Shown: positions 45,907 through 58,222 of the stretch, piece after piece
Position numbering within the stretch: the first letter of the stretch is position 1
Layout of the letters: the number at the start of each line of letters is the position of its first letter
DNA from: Phlegmacium glaucopus
Taxonomy: Eukaryota > Basidiomycota > Agaricomycetes > Agaricales > Cortinariaceae
Length of the DNA stretch: 64,000 bases
Direction of reading: 5' to 3'
NCBI GenBank assembly: GCA_015039465.1
Contig: MU130623.1
Coordinates: forward strand, 35,914-99,913
Translations under genes and position numbers: made by a program
The notes under the pieces: model-generated
The model's database searches: none
What the model saw: the letters and a program-made list of their open reading frames with translations, nothing else
Told to the model about the DNA's origin: nothing

Positions 45907-47454
45907 TTAAATATTGTGAGAATCTTCACTAACCACTTCATATGAACCCGACGGTTGTTCGGCTGGATTAGCGACTATGGCTAGAGCATTCAACGACGGA
46001 TAGAACCACAAATGCGTCGATATAAAGCCTATCGCAATTCAATTTAGAGAGCGTGGAGGCGAATTGTAGCAAGGTAATACTCACGTCCATCGGAATTTAT
46101 CCATTGTGCTACAAGAAAGCGTACAATCAGTTTATATAAAGTTGTCGAGATGAGGAACTGGTACTCACGTGTGAGACGATGACTTTGCGAATCAAAAGAC
46201 CATATAGCAGATGCAGAATCCGGCTAGGAACATATCATTGTCAGGAAGTTTAAACGGTGGCACACATCCCATTCATCGCTTACTATGGTTAAATCTAGAC
46301 CATTTCCCACAGGTAAAGGTCGACTTCCAGAAGATGCTACACAGAGAGAATCAGTTGTCAGTTTTTTTGCAGATATCGTTGTTCTCGTAAAATCTTACTT
46401 GGATTTGTTTCTACCATATAATTCGAAACATTGCCATCCCTGTAATTTCAAATAAGTTTAAGAGGGGTTTTATCAAAAAGGAGTAGCAGCATCACTGACA
46501 AATCATCCCCAGCAAAACCAAGGAATGGATAAGATCCTTTAGGGTCCTAGACATATACAATGGTGAAACAATCAGAAGAGGTTATAATCAGTATAATAGG
46601 CTTTATGCTCATACGTTAATTGCGATGTTAAATGGATTAGCAGGTGCAAAGGTAATTGACATTCTACTATCATCGTCGTGGGGAGTAAGACCCAGCCTAG
46701 TGGAGGTTCATATTAGACCACCAAGAAATCTGGGGGGGCTGGAAAATAAATCTCACAGGCCTGTGGTGTCAACGGCGCCCGAAACATATCCTTCTGGCAG
46801 ATTGCCATCGTTTGCGCGATTCACTTGTATGTATCCAGTAACACTATTGTAGATCGACGTCAGGAATCCAGTACCTTAGTTCAAAATATAATAGAACAGG
46901 CTTACGCATTGGGATGTACATTTAACAGAAGTGGATATGACGCTCGCCGTACTTGAGGATAGGGCAAAATCAAGTTGAAAAAAGGGCGGTGTAAAAAAAA
47001 CAATTAATTTTTATCTCACCATAATTCGATGGCGACGGATATGACGCTCGTGCTTTAAAGGAACGACGAGAAAAGTCAGGTTTGAGATGAATCTGGAAAT
47101 ATTGTATTTTATCTCACCTTTAACCTGGGTAGGTCTATACAAATTCGGATATGCAGCTGACGGCGATGGGTATGACTCCGCTCGTGCTTGAGGACGAGGG
47201 GGGGGGGGAATCAGACTGAGATAAATATAAAAATACTTTATTGTTTCCTTACCTCCAACAGGGGTAGGTATATACAACTTTCTAGGTTTCAAGGGAGGCA
47301 AACCAACCCGCATACGAGCCGCATTGGTAGTAAACTGTGTGTCATCCACGGATGCGCCGCCACCTTTGTGTGATCGACCAGAAACACCAGTCGCAAATCG
47401 GAGGAGCATCAGGAGCAAGAAGAAAATTATATTGGTAATGTTCGTGAGGTGCAT
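45907..47454 (-). CDS. Secreted hypothetical protein with many small exons
   Basis: It starts at 47454 with a hydrophobic signal peptide (about residues 1-28, up to GVSGRSH), then ARMRVGLPPLKPRKLYIPTP. At least ten exons follow, several under 60 nt. They end with TGYIQVNRANDGNLPEGYVS, DPKGSYPFLGFAGDDLDGNV, ESAIW-type ASAIWSFDSQSHRLTPQWIN, and a final exon to SYEVVSEDSHNI (stop 45907-45909). I recognise this as a mushroom family of extracellular proteins with no known activity. Exons at about 47120-47180, 47030-47062 and 46925-46960 are repeats of one another. The junction before TGYIQV is uncertain. Confidence 0.65.
46920..47215 (-). repeat. Exon-intron tandem duplication inside the secreted-protein gene
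   Basis: Three successive exons begin with CACGAGCG or a decayed form of it and encode ARAESYPSPS, ARASYPSPS and RRASYPLL. They are separated by introns that also resemble each other, opening GTGAGATAAAA. The unit is about 100-130 bp and decays from right to left. Confidence 0.7.
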
Positions 47455-48280
47455 CGCGTTTCGCTTCGTTTGTGGGGGAGGGGGGGGGGGGGGTAAGTAT
47501 TCGACCCACACTGGAGAGGATGAGGGTAGAGGAAAGGAACAAGGAAGAGAGAGCGAATTCAGATTTATAGAAAGGAGCTTTTCAGTCCCAGAAAGTAATC
47601 TTCTTGGACTTCGGCCACAATTGTTGAGAGCTGAGGCACATCTTTTGATATTGATGAGAGCCGGGCCATATCTTTGATTATTGTAGTACTATGCTATGCA
47701 GATGATGGTAAATATTTCATAAAGCCTCATTGTTCTCTCACGATAGTTAGGGTTAGAACGAGGCGGCGGCGTGACAACGGGAATGAACTTGTTTCTGGTA
47801 GTCATGTCTCAACTAAGGCATTGTCTCATAAATCGCAAGTGTACGTATCATATCGAGAAATTGAAGCTATACCGAACTCTCATTATGGCAGTACTTGTCA
47901 AACAGCATCAGTAAATGGGCAAAATTTTTCCACGTTTCCACAGGTTTCCACCCATTTTTGGGAAACACAGAAACCCAATCTGGACGTTTTCTGATGCGTT
48001 ATCGTGACTGTACCTTGCCATAAAAATAACATAGATTTTGATGTTTCGTTGTGCTTTTTGTTGTCCACATGAATCATTCATTGGTAGGGTTGATGTTGAT
48101 GCAGATGATCAACGATTTTGCTGGACCGTAGTAGATTTAAGCAAAGATTATTAGTGACGAGTATTTGAAAGCTAAACAGTTGACTTGGGAGCCACCCAGT
48201 GCTCCAACTTAGGGCTCAATAGAAGGTAGGAGTCACAACGTGTGATGATTACGGGAAGTATGTTCAGCGCTCTCTAATAG
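47455..48280. other. Intergenic; homopolymer G run near 47475-47494
   Basis: A run of about 20 G, interrupted once by A, lies just upstream of the secreted-protein gene start, so it reads as C on the transcribed strand. No other feature was seen. Confidence 0.5.
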
Positions 48281-48900
48281 TCTTAAGTCCGCATACAAAT
48301 GGCCCGCCGCAGGCGGAGTTAGCTACCAGGACCGCATACAAACGATCACTTTTTGGGCCAGATGAGGCCAGATGTAGGTTCAAAAGTCCACATACAGACC
48401 TATACAGACCCACCCATCACCGAAGGTAGGTTTGATTCTGTTTGATTACGAGTCCCCTTTAGGGGCTCGTTCATGCGGCTTTCAAAGGTAACGTAAGACT
48501 TGCCGGTAACTTCCGTGATTGCACGTGTTGATGGTTGATGGCCTTGTTTGCCGCGCGAAAACAATTTACTCACTGTTTTGTCTGTCAATCTCTGGCGTCT
48601 TTAAGAAACTCAACGCTCACGAAGACGCTATAAAAATACAAGTATAATTTCATTTGAAGGGACTCGTATATGCCACGCGGAGCGATGGCCCTCACCCACA
48701 AGTAGTCCGCATACGGGATAGGTCCCGGAACGTCGCTGACTGAGGATGGTTAAAAAGGAATTGGGTTTCCCTGCGGATTTTAGAACATTTTTAGGGCTAT
48801 GTAGGTACAGAAGTCCACGCACCTGACGGAGGTCGGAACAAAAGTCCGCCTACGAACCGGCCTCGCAGAGCCGAAAAACCGTTCGCATACCGATTTTTTG
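48281..48900. repeat. Decayed element with dispersed AGTCCGCATAC motifs
   Basis: The motif (A)GTCC(G/A)C(A/C)TAC or close variants recurs near 48290, 48331, 48386, 48706, 48811, 48843 and 48876 in about 600 bp. Dispersed short motifs of this kind suggest the subterminal repeats of a DNA transposon. No coding part or clear termini were seen. Confidence 0.45.
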
Positions 48901-48938
48901 GCGAAAACCTACCTCACAGGAGGCTTTCGGGGGTCCTA

Positions 48939-49080
48939 TACTATTTCGACCAATCGTTCACGTCAAAAAAAACCATACCATATTTTTTTATGAGTCCCAA
49001 AAGTTAAATCAAAAGAAAATTTATCGGCCATCCCAGCCCAATTTTTTTTCACAAATCGTGAACGATTGGTCGAAATAGTA
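48939..49080. repeat. Perfect 24-bp inverted repeat around a 94-bp loop
   Basis: The left arm at 48939-48962 (TACTATTTCGACCAATCG...) is exactly repeated in reverse complement at 49057-49080. It may be a small MITE or a hairpin. The loop is A/T-rich and non-coding. Confidence 0.85.
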
Positions 49081-49257
49081 CAGTAGCCTCGAGATCCTCG
49101 GAAGATTTCCTTGTACATATCATCGCCAACCAGGGCGATCTGATCAGAAAACAATATCGATTTATATTGCAGACTCAGGCCTCGCTCTTATCGTATTGTG
49201 ACTCTGCCACATGAGCAGAGACAAAGCCAAGGAGTATGTTACTACTTCCGGTGGCGT

Positions 49258-50911
49258 TTAGTACGCGTGGTTGATCAAGAACACTCTTACCGACCTTCGA
49301 ATACTCCACTGCAGCTTGTGGCTCTGATCATATAGATAAGCGTGAGGTAAAGCGATTGTCGTAATCGAGGGATTCGAAGCAGTTTCAATCTGCACGTATG
49401 TAGGATTCGGCCACTTCTGAGGCCCTCTGCACCCTGTCGGTTTTAATAGAAAGACTCTAAAAGTAGCTATCAGCTTTCCTGGAGCATTAATATCAGTGGG
49501 CCTCGACGCATATCCATTTTCATCGCCTTTCTGGTGTGATTTCGAAGACACGATTGCATAGCGGCTTTTGTACGAACCTCATGACGAAAACTACAACTTG
49601 AATATCATCTTCAGGATTCCCAGCTCACTCTGATTTTTCAAGCCAAGGATGTGATTCGACCAGTAGTCATGAACAGTAGTGTTGGATTTATCGTCATCTT
49701 CCTGTGTTGAATTATTCTCTTCTGTGCTGTTTCGAAGATCGGAAGTAATAACTAATAGTGGTTACCGCGGCTCCCAAGTTCGCAGATCAGTACCAGCCGG
49801 TGATAAGGACGAATGAAACAGCCGCAAAGCACGAGTTCGAAGAGGTTCGAAGATGGCTCAGCTTTTCATATATAATTAGCCACTTGGTGAGCGTGAGTGG
49901 AGAATAGAAAGGAGAAGATATAAATAAATAAGCCTTCTATTCCGAGTCTTGGCATCTATTCGTGCGGGTTTAGCCGGTCGGCTTCTGAATAGTCATCGGA
50001 CCGGACTTTGCGCTGCCGAAGGCTCTTGTATTTCAAGCTCAGCTGAAGTGCCGACGCGTCGAACCGAAAGTCCAGGGTCACACCAAATCTCTCGAAACTA
50101 CTTAACAGGCGTCATCTAGACAGCGCTAGGAATCCAGTTAGGAACTTGCTTCCAGTCGATTGGAGGAACACGAACGACCGCCCAAGTGCATCTCCCTGGA
50201 TCAGCTTTAAAATAAAAGTCATGGCGTTACGATATCAGTGAGCTCCTATCGTAAGATGTGTATTCGACACTTGATCCGACAGAACTCGGATCTGCCGTGC
50301 TGAAGGTAATGGCCCACTCAAACCAGTTGATACTTCAAGTTGAAGAGATGTAAGTGAACGAAGCTGGGAGCTCCACACCGTTGAAGGCAATATACGGAAT
50401 CATGCAAGTGAGGCCATGACTCATCGAACAGAGCAGAATTTCAGGGTTAAAGATTTGCACGCTCCGTCCTTAATAGCCTTCGCTGTCATTCCTCCGCAGG
50501 GAGATTCTCAAGGTCAGCTGTTTTTGCTCTTCAGAATATAGCGGTATTTTCCAACCATTATACGCGCTGTGGCAATGTAGTAGAAAGGAGAATGGGATTT
50601 ATTACGGTCTACAAACATCACAGTGGAATGGTGGCTCCCACCTAAGTGTAGCCCGACGCAACTAGAAAAGAATGGCCCTGCTAAAAGAGGTTATTCGGCG
50701 TAAACAAAGGCGCAGGAGAAGAAAGTGGAGCCCTGTCTACGTTCTTGCATCTAGCTGTAACGTTGGACTCAAGAGTAGTCCGATATGGACTCAGTGTGTC
50801 TGGGAAAGCGTAGCGTGAAGAGCAGGTTCTAACAGAAGAATAACAGTATGCAAATCCCCGCGAACCAAGCCGGTGGACGGCCGACGCTATGGAATATAAA
50901 GGGTTATGCAT
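49258..50911 (-). pseudogene. Scattered exon-like pieces of an unrecognised gene or genes
   Basis: Protein-like minus-strand segments occur at about 49258-49570 (INAPGKLIATFRVFLLKPTG), 49610-49690 (HDYWSNHILGLKNQSELGIL), 50115-50220 (FKADPGRCTWAVVRVPPIDW) and 50250-50390 (LRSLTSLQLEVSTGLSGPLP), with a further frame at 50681-50911. The last pieces have leucine-rich, F-box-associated character. I could not join them into one frame with convincing splice sites, so they may belong to a decayed gene or to more than one. Confidence 0.3.
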
Positions 50912-50967
50912 TTATGGCTTATAAGAGATAGGGATTCGACTTTAGTCCATTTCTATACATTGCAAAC

Positions 50968-52466
50968 TTATGCGGGCAAAGAAGTCAAGGGAGTCAAATG
51001 AGCCAGTCGTGACCCATCCGTAATGAGCGCCTCCGTCTCATCAATCGTATATTTGAAATAATCTTCTCGCGACGCAGTCGGCTTCCATCCAATAGATTTG
51101 GCACGATCAGCCCCACCGCGTGAGTTTCCGCCTGTAATCTGGCTATATTGGGGCTACACAAGGACACTATTGATGAGGGGTATCTTTGCAAAGGATGGTA
51201 AGGGGGTACACATACCGGCAAATATCTACCTAACTCTTCTTCAGTGAATGGTTGGGGTACACTGCTTTTGGCCTTTCCACGTTTGGTCATGATTTCCCCA
51301 ATGATTGAAACGTATTCGTGAATAGTGAACTCGCCTCCGATTGCAAAATAATAGCCTTCACGTCCATGAGGAACGTCCTCTGGATTGGCTTTGATGCGAT
51401 TGAAAAGCAACAAGTACAGATCGGAAACTGGGATAGTGTTAATATAGGACCTCTCAAGGTTCAATGAAGGTCCTGGTACTCACGGTCAGTGTTGGACACG
51501 AATCCCCAGATATTTTTGCCTTCTCCGATAACCCTTGGTCCGCCACATTCTAAACACATTTTGACCCACATAGCGCAGGTCGCGTCATGGTTTTGGATTT
51601 CAATATCCTTCAGCTTTCCCGGTGTCGGCCCGAAGACAAATGGGGGATGAACGAGGTAAGTCCTGACATACCCTTTGGATAAGACAAGCGTGAGTTAGCC
51701 ATAGTCAATACTAGGATGAATGAATGAATGGATCAAGAACCTTTGACATCAGCGTCGACAATTTTGCTGTCAACGCTCCTGTGGATCACAGTTTCTGGAA
51801 GGGCATTAAGATACGTGACATCCAAGTCGGAGCGTATAGTATCGGAGGTATACATGCCCATGGCCGCATCGCAAATAATAGCTAAGTGAGGGATGTTATC
51901 GTAACAAGCGTGCTCGATATATACAGATATGACCGACCTGTGCTAGACTTTTGAATTTATGAAAAATGGTTTTTAAGCCAAAAAAAAAAAAGGTGCTATG
52001 CTCACGGTGTGAATGTAGCTTGGGACGGTGCCCGTTTTCTCGTGCCTAACTTTAAGCCCAGAGAGAATCGCCACTACTGGAGGGACGGAACTACTATCAA
52101 CCTTCCAAGCATGGTTCAGCGAAAATTCGCATTCGTGATTTCCAGTTATTTCGAAAAAATTTACCATGTCTATGACAATGTCGGCATCAGCAGCTAACTT
52201 GGCGAGCAAATCTGTGTCGCTCGTCGACCCCAAGATTACATCCACATCATGAACCAAGGCTTTTAATTTCTCTGCTTTCTCTGGAGACCGAACCAGCGCA
52301 GTGTAGATGAACGATGCCCTTTCTGGATGGTCAAGGAAGCTGCTGAATACGGTTCCACCGACATAGCCTGAGAATTGAGGTGAGATGGTCGATTGTCATG
52401 GATCAGCAGATCGATCCAAGCCCACTCACCAGTAGCACCCAGGAATAAAACTCGAGTACTCGACAT
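50968..52466 (-). CDS. NAD(P)-binding Rossmann protein (NmrA/epimerase-like)
   Basis: It starts at 52466 with MSSTRVLFLGATG, continues after an intron (GTGAGT...CTCAG) as YVGGTVFSSFL, giving the GATGYVGG nucleotide-binding loop. Further exons carry LVRSPEKAEKLKALVHDVDV, DADIVIDMVNFFEITGNHEC, AAMGMYTSDTIRSDLDVTYL, VRTYLVHPPFVFGPTPGKLK, and the C-terminal SIGWKPTASREDYFKYTIDE to TSLPA (stop 50968-50970). The last exon follows an intron at about 51137-51210. This family covers extended short-chain dehydrogenases and epimerase-like proteins, including redox-sensing NmrA types. The catalytic Tyr-x3-Lys is not obvious, so the activity is unassigned. Confidence 0.75.
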
Positions 52467-52673
52467 TTCTCTTGCTAATGGGTTCCTTTTACCGAGCTGG
52501 GAAGGATAATTGGTATATCACGTTGAGCTTCTGTCACCGGTGTTCCTGTCATCTGTTATTAATATCTGCTCGTAGTAGTTAGATATGCATGGAACGGTCA
52601 AACCGGAACTATGACAGTTACATCCCACGTTCGCAGTATTCATCATAATGCAAATGTTCCCCGATCAATTTGG

Positions 52674-52751
52674 GTTGGTATCGATTAGGGGTTAAATCAC
52701 TTCGTTGTGGACAACTCCGAAGAGCCGCTGGTTCGATTCCAGCTACCGACA
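52674..52751 (+). tRNA. tRNA-His(GTG) with a 6-nt intron
   Basis: The acceptor stem pairs GTTGGTA with TACCGAC (one G-U). The D arm is GATT/AATC, the anticodon stem CTTCG/CGAAG, the T arm GCTGG/CCAGC with loop TTCGATT, and the discriminator is A. The anticodon loop region is 13 nt. Removing ACAACT leaves TTGTGGC, the same loop as yeast tRNA-His, with anticodon GTG. A T10 run at 52761-52770 is the expected Pol III terminator, and GGTTCGATTCC is the internal B box. Confidence 0.75.
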
Positions 52752-52760
52752 GCGAATATC

Positions 52761-52770
52761 TTTTTTTTTT
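52761..52770 (+). terminator. Pol III terminator of the tRNA gene
   Basis: Ten consecutive T begin 10 nt after the tRNA 3' end. Confidence 0.8.
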
Positions 52771-52832
52771 GGAAGGAACAGCTCTCTAACTCTTACAAAA
52801 TTACAGATCAGAGAATAGGGCATAAAATTTCA

Positions 52833-55800
52833 TTAATCGAGTTGAAGATGTCCCCCAGTATATAAGTGTTCTTGAAGTTCCTTATCAATCAAAGAGATTA
52901 ACGATTATTGAAAGAGGAGCCAGAGAGCCATTTTGAAACATACCGAAATATGGGGAAAGACAGCTTCACATGCGTCGGTCGAATCTTCTGGCCTCCACTG
53001 ACAACGATAGACAAACTCATGACCATCAGGATGTGCACTGTCATCACCGTCACTAATGCCAATTTTTCCAATCCTCTCAAGCTTCGTCTTCGCCTCATTC
53101 AACTCTAGAGTCAAACTCACCGTCGCCTCCTTCCACCTCTTCCCAGCCGCCTCCGCTTCAACATACATCCTTTGTTTCTCCGCCAATTCCATCTCTAGTT
53201 GTTCCATACGCTCGGAGGTCTCCTCGAGCACAGCCTCTTGTTGATCACACCTTGCACGTAACTCTGGTTCTTCCGCAGCACGTTTCCTGATATCATCATT
53301 CGTCCTACGATCCTTCTCTATCAAGAATTCAGCCATCTTGCGCCATGCTCGTACGTCCTCCTCTAGCGACTTGGTCCGCAGCTCGAACGTAGTTTTGATT
53401 AAACTAACACCAGATTGCGCTTGATCGGTGGAGATCTTGATTTGTTTCTCCAGCTCAGCATTTTCATCACGGACAGAAGAGACAAAACCCGAAGCTTTGG
53501 CATACTGCTCTCGGAAAAAATCACGATCTTGTTCCGCTGACGCTTTGCCTCGAGTCGCTCTCTCGATATCAAGAACAAGGGTTGCTCGTTCGTTTTCCCA
53601 AGAGGCTGTTTGCAGAGCCAACTGGGCTCGTGCTTCCGCTAACTCCTGTTCAAGGGTCTTATTTGTGGATTGGTCATCGCTGGTGGATTCAGTAGGGTGT
53701 AGGCGGATGGCGGAAAGTTGTTGGAGTAAATCTTCGTTCGTTTGCTGAGCAGCAGCAACCTGTCGCTCCAACTTGGAAATTTCTTCCGACTTTGCATTTA
53801 GCAGGTGCATTGCGGCCCCTAGGTGTTGAGAATTTTCGATATTCTCCATCTGATAGATAAATGATGGACTGATCAGGATAGTCGAAAAATGTTGAGTAAA
53901 GCTTACCTGGAAATTGGCTGGTTGAGATAGCGCTTGAGGGGATTCTCGGTGAGTAGAAGAAGTAGCAGGAACTTCAGCCAGGCTGTCAGGCTCCTCCTCG
54001 TTCTTGCTTTTCTGACTAGACACGGAAGGCGATCTAGACCTGGATGCTCTTGATTCAGCCTTCTGACGCAGCAGCCCATCTCCATCTTCGACAGACGAGT
54101 ACGAACGAGCTGATGGGGCCCTGCTTGGTTTCTCGATGGTGATCTGGAACAGAGTTCAACGAAGGAAGAAAAATGAACTAGGAAGGCATACACTGGGTAT
54201 TACATCCACAAATTGACCGGAATTATCATTGTTGTCTGCATCGTGTTTTCGGGCACCATCGTCCACCGTCGCCTCAATGATAGGTTGAGAATCGATCTGA
54301 ATAGTAGGAGGGAGATCGTCGGGGTCATCTCTAGTTTCTGTAACCCCAAATTCTCGCTGCTGTTGATATAGACGAAGTTCCGTCATCAGATCTTGCGTCG
54401 ACTCTTCCTCTTCTTGCCTCAGGTGTATAGGATCGAGCTGCTCTTCAACGATCCCAGTGTCCGTCTCTGCGTCCATGTCAGTATTATTAGAGTCTGCCAT
54501 AAGCTCAACTTCGACGCTCTGACTCCCTTCAACAGTAACAATGGCACTGGTGCTAGCACCTGCTGAAGTACTTGCAACGGGGCCAGTGATCTGGTCCTCA
54601 TGGATGCCACCACTGAGATCCACGTAGGCGTCTTCCATTTGTTGCACGACGGAGTTTGTGTCTTCAGGCGGTAAAATGACGTCTGGCGGCAACGATTGCA
54701 TGGAAATATCAGGATTCGTTTCGTCCTCAGGCAGATCTGGAAGACGATTCATTCCTTCTGTCGCTAGATATCCTAAGGGGGCGCTTCTAGCTCGTGGCAT
54801 AGACTTCGTCAACGTGGAAGTAAGAAGGGATGACGCCTCATCAGCGCCGAGGCGTTCTTTCTCTCTCTTCCTCGCAGCCTCTGCCAATTCTTGACCCCTA
54901 CGATTGAGATCAGAGTTCCAGATGTCTGAAGCACTCTCTTTGACTCGCTGCTTCTCTCTTTCCTGACTGCTAGCCGCATTCAGAATACCCACCCTCCTCT
55001 CTCCACCCAACCCAGAACCTACGCCTTTCACGGGAGATTCAAATTGCTCGATTGAGTCATCCTCCTCAGTAACGCGTTTTAGAGAATCATCAGTAGATTC
55101 GACGATACTCTCCGGTAATGAGGAGGGTGGAAGGTGGGCTTTAAAGGCGGAAGGCGATATCCTAGGGATTGGCCCAAATGGTTTCGTTATTGTGGCGCCA
55201 TTCTGGTTAGCTTTTTTGTTGGTCGTCTTCTTGATGGCTTCATCATCACCGCTAACATCGTCGTCCACCTTATCTTCCAAATTCTCATCTACCACGCCAA
55301 CGTCCATAGCACTCAGTCTAAGTCCTAGGGCCAACGCTCCAACCATCGAAGCAGTCCTCGAGAGGGGCCTTGACCCAGTCTGAGGGGTTTTAGGTTTCAT
55401 ACGAGTTTTCAACGTAGATCTGATGGGCGTTGCAGGTGGCACAGGGAGATGGGGGGCTTTCGGAGCTTGTAAATCTACTTGCATTTCTTGTGATTGCGAC
55501 TGCGATTCTTCAGTCTCAGGTATGATATCGTCAATAAAGGAATTGGAACGTCCATTGGCTGATCGTCGAACGGTAGTCGTGATTGTCGTGGAGGACCGAG
55601 GCTTTGCCTGGGCAGCGTTCGTATCGTCTTTGGATTGGGGTTTAGATGTAGTCTTGGGAACGGTTTTGGAAGTAGCATTGCAGATATGGATATCCGTAGG
55701 ATTGTCATTGGCAGTACCGACACGTGTGGAAGAGGAGTTATCCTCCGTTTCTTCTGCCTCCTCTGTGTCTGCCAACCTCGATCTGGACCTAGTTGCGGGC

Positions 55801-58222
55801 TTGCGCCGAGGCAAGGCTTCGCTCTCTTGTCTCTTTTCCTTGTCTCGTTCGTCGGGTTTCAAGCGAGTCAGAGACTTAGTATCGGAATCGGAATCGGAAT
55901 TGTAAGACGGACGCGACGTTTCCTTGGCTACGAATTTTGGTTTTGATTTGCCTTTCCCATGTTCCTGGCCTTTGGACCTAACAGCGCGTTCGTCTCCAGA
56001 ATCGGATTCGACAGAAAGAATTAGTGGTTCCGCTGTTTTCCTTTTCTCAGTCTCAGGAGGTTTGGGTGTGGATGCTCCCCGCTCCTTATCCTCCTTGATT
56101 TCCTCCTTTTCCTTCCCCTTCGATCTCTTCTCCTCAGAAGCCCTCACAGACCCATGTTCTTGTTTTCCACCACCTCCTACAGCCATTTCTCCATCCTTCT
56201 TTCCTTCCCTCTTCCTCTTAACCTTGCCGACTATAGCACCATCCTCTGGCCGTTGCTCTTTCTCCTTTCCCTTTCCCTTTCCCTTTCCGCTTCTCAACTC
56301 AATCCTCATCACAGACCTGTCGAATCGCTCGAGCCTTTTCTTAGCAGCTGGTGATAATATTGGCGACCTGTGGTCAACTACTTCGCCATCGACATTGCCG
56401 TCTCTATACCGAGGAGGTGTGGTAGGCACGACGATAGCAACAGAAGGACCAGATGAGTCTACTCGCTTAGAGACAGGAAAAGGAATGGGAGAATTTGTAC
56501 GTTGCTGCCTGAGCGAATGCGACTGTGAACCGGCCGTCGAGCCCGCCCTAGATCTTGAAGCTTGATCTGGCGCTGAGTTTGCAGAAGAAGCAGGGGGAGG
56601 AACCTCCTCGATCACCGGGTGATCCATATCCATGCCCTCCAAATCTGATACACCCCTTTCGCTCCCGTCATGGCTCGCCACCGTCTCTGGTTCTAAAACC
56701 TGTTGCGATTGAAAATCATTTAGCTCCTCCCATTGTTGTTTACTGACTGTGGACGGATACATAGGAGCAGAAGTCTTTTTCCGTTTTTTCGCTCCCGGCG
56801 GCGTCGTTTTGGATCTGGCAACTTGAGACAAGATGCTATACTTGATCGTAGAGGTTGTAGCAGTGCCAGGTACAGTGACGGCAGCAGCAGAAGAGGAGGC
56901 AGGTACGGAGCGCGTGCGTTTCTTGCTTGGTGGATCGAGTTTGGAAGTGGTCGCTATGAGATTGATAGGAGGGGAGTCCGTTCTCCTTTCCATCTGATGT
57001 TGGGGTCGAGATATGGTAGGGGTACTTTCTTCGGCCATGTCCTGCCGCCTATGTACTAGACTCTGTGCTCGGACATGTGGGACCGGAGTACCTTCATCTT
57101 CCTGGTCGTGGCTTGTTTCTAGTGGTGGGCTTGGGCTGCAATAGATGTCAGAAAGCGATTCTTCAACCATTCGTTCATCCGCCTCTTCTTCCCTCTCCTC
57201 CGCCTCAACTAGGCTTGGACTTCTACGCTGGATTTCGGAAGGTTCGGGACCAAGCTCGATATTTTTATCCGATTCCGTCTTAACTTCCACATAATCGTCG
57301 TGGTCGTCGTCACTTGCGATAATGCTGACACTTTTTCGCCTTCTTCTCGTGCCAACTTTGGCACTGTGTTCATAGTGAACAGACACTTCAAGTTTTCTCT
57401 TTTTCCTAGGTGGTGGAACAGATCCCGAAATGTTGTTTGTCCCAGCATCTATTCCGGGAGTGGAACTGGCGGGGATACGAGCGGAAGTAGTGGTACTGAT
57501 AGTTTCACCGTGTTTGCGTTTGGTGCCTGTTTGAGTAGGGATAGTAGGTGTTGAGGCGGCGGCGGTATTGGCGTTGACTGTAGAATCAGGTCTAGGGGTT
57601 TCACCAGTACGCGTCGGAGACATATCTACAACAGAGGGTGACCGAGTATGACTGGAACCAAGTGGGTCGGGTGAATGTATTTCGATAGGCGCTCGCGATC
57701 GCGTGTTTCTCTTGTGAATTGAAGGACTCAGATCTGTGGCCTTGGATCGGCCGCGTCGAGCAGTGATGGCGGTTGTAGTTGAAGTTGATCGACGCGTAGA
57801 ATCAGCGTTATCCAATTTCAAAGGAGATGCCGTTCCTTTTGAAGTCAACATAGACGGTGAAGAGACAACTGATGCGCGAGATTTCTTGGACATCCCAGGT
57901 TCTCGTTTTGATCCTATATGTAATGCGCGTATTGGTCTTTTTTGTATTTCTTAAGAAAGTGATGACACATACCCTTCTTCTTCTTTTTTGCCTGTCTTAA
58001 TTTCCAATCTCGAACCAAGTCGTCTGTGCAGTCGTGCTTTGCTACCCAGCTTTGAGCCCATGGCTTTCGAGTTTCTGGGTCAATCCCTTTCCAGCGAACT
58101 TTATATTGGTGCCCCTTCTCAGCAGTAATTTCAATGACCTCCCATAAGGTCTCGTCGTCGTCTTCTTGGGGTATAAACTGAGTTTCAGGATCTGAGGGCT
58201 CAGGCAGTTCATTGTCAGACAT
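52833..58222 (-). CDS. Large chromodomain - disordered - coiled-coil - C2H2 protein
   Basis: Exon 1 (58222 to about 57972) encodes MSDNELPEPSD and a chromodomain: LWEVIEITAEKGHQYKVRWK then GIDPETRKPWAQSWVAKHDC, ending in a Lys run. It joins in frame through an intron (GTATGTG...ATATAG) to the long exon reaching 54192. That exon gives about 1230 residues of low-complexity, basic/acidic and Ser-rich sequence with nuclear localisation-type clusters (PPPRKKRKLEV). Later exons encode ITIEKPSRAPSARSYSSVED, then a coiled coil (53840 to about 53000; NAKSEEISKLERQVAAAQQ...), and a C-terminal zinc-finger-like YRCQWRPEDSTDACEAVF + LQEHLYTGGH completed by the last exon (stop 52833-52835). Chromodomains read methylated histone tails, so a chromatin role is likely by family. 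Total length is about 1,680 residues. Confidence 0.8.

Noticed and set aside
47460..47511. Proline-rich N-terminus before the secreted protein
   Set aside because: It comes from the homopolymer run; the signal peptide starts at the ATG at 47454.
54658..57554. Many plus-strand frames of 60-213 codons
   Set aside because: They are antisense shadows of the long low-complexity chromodomain gene.
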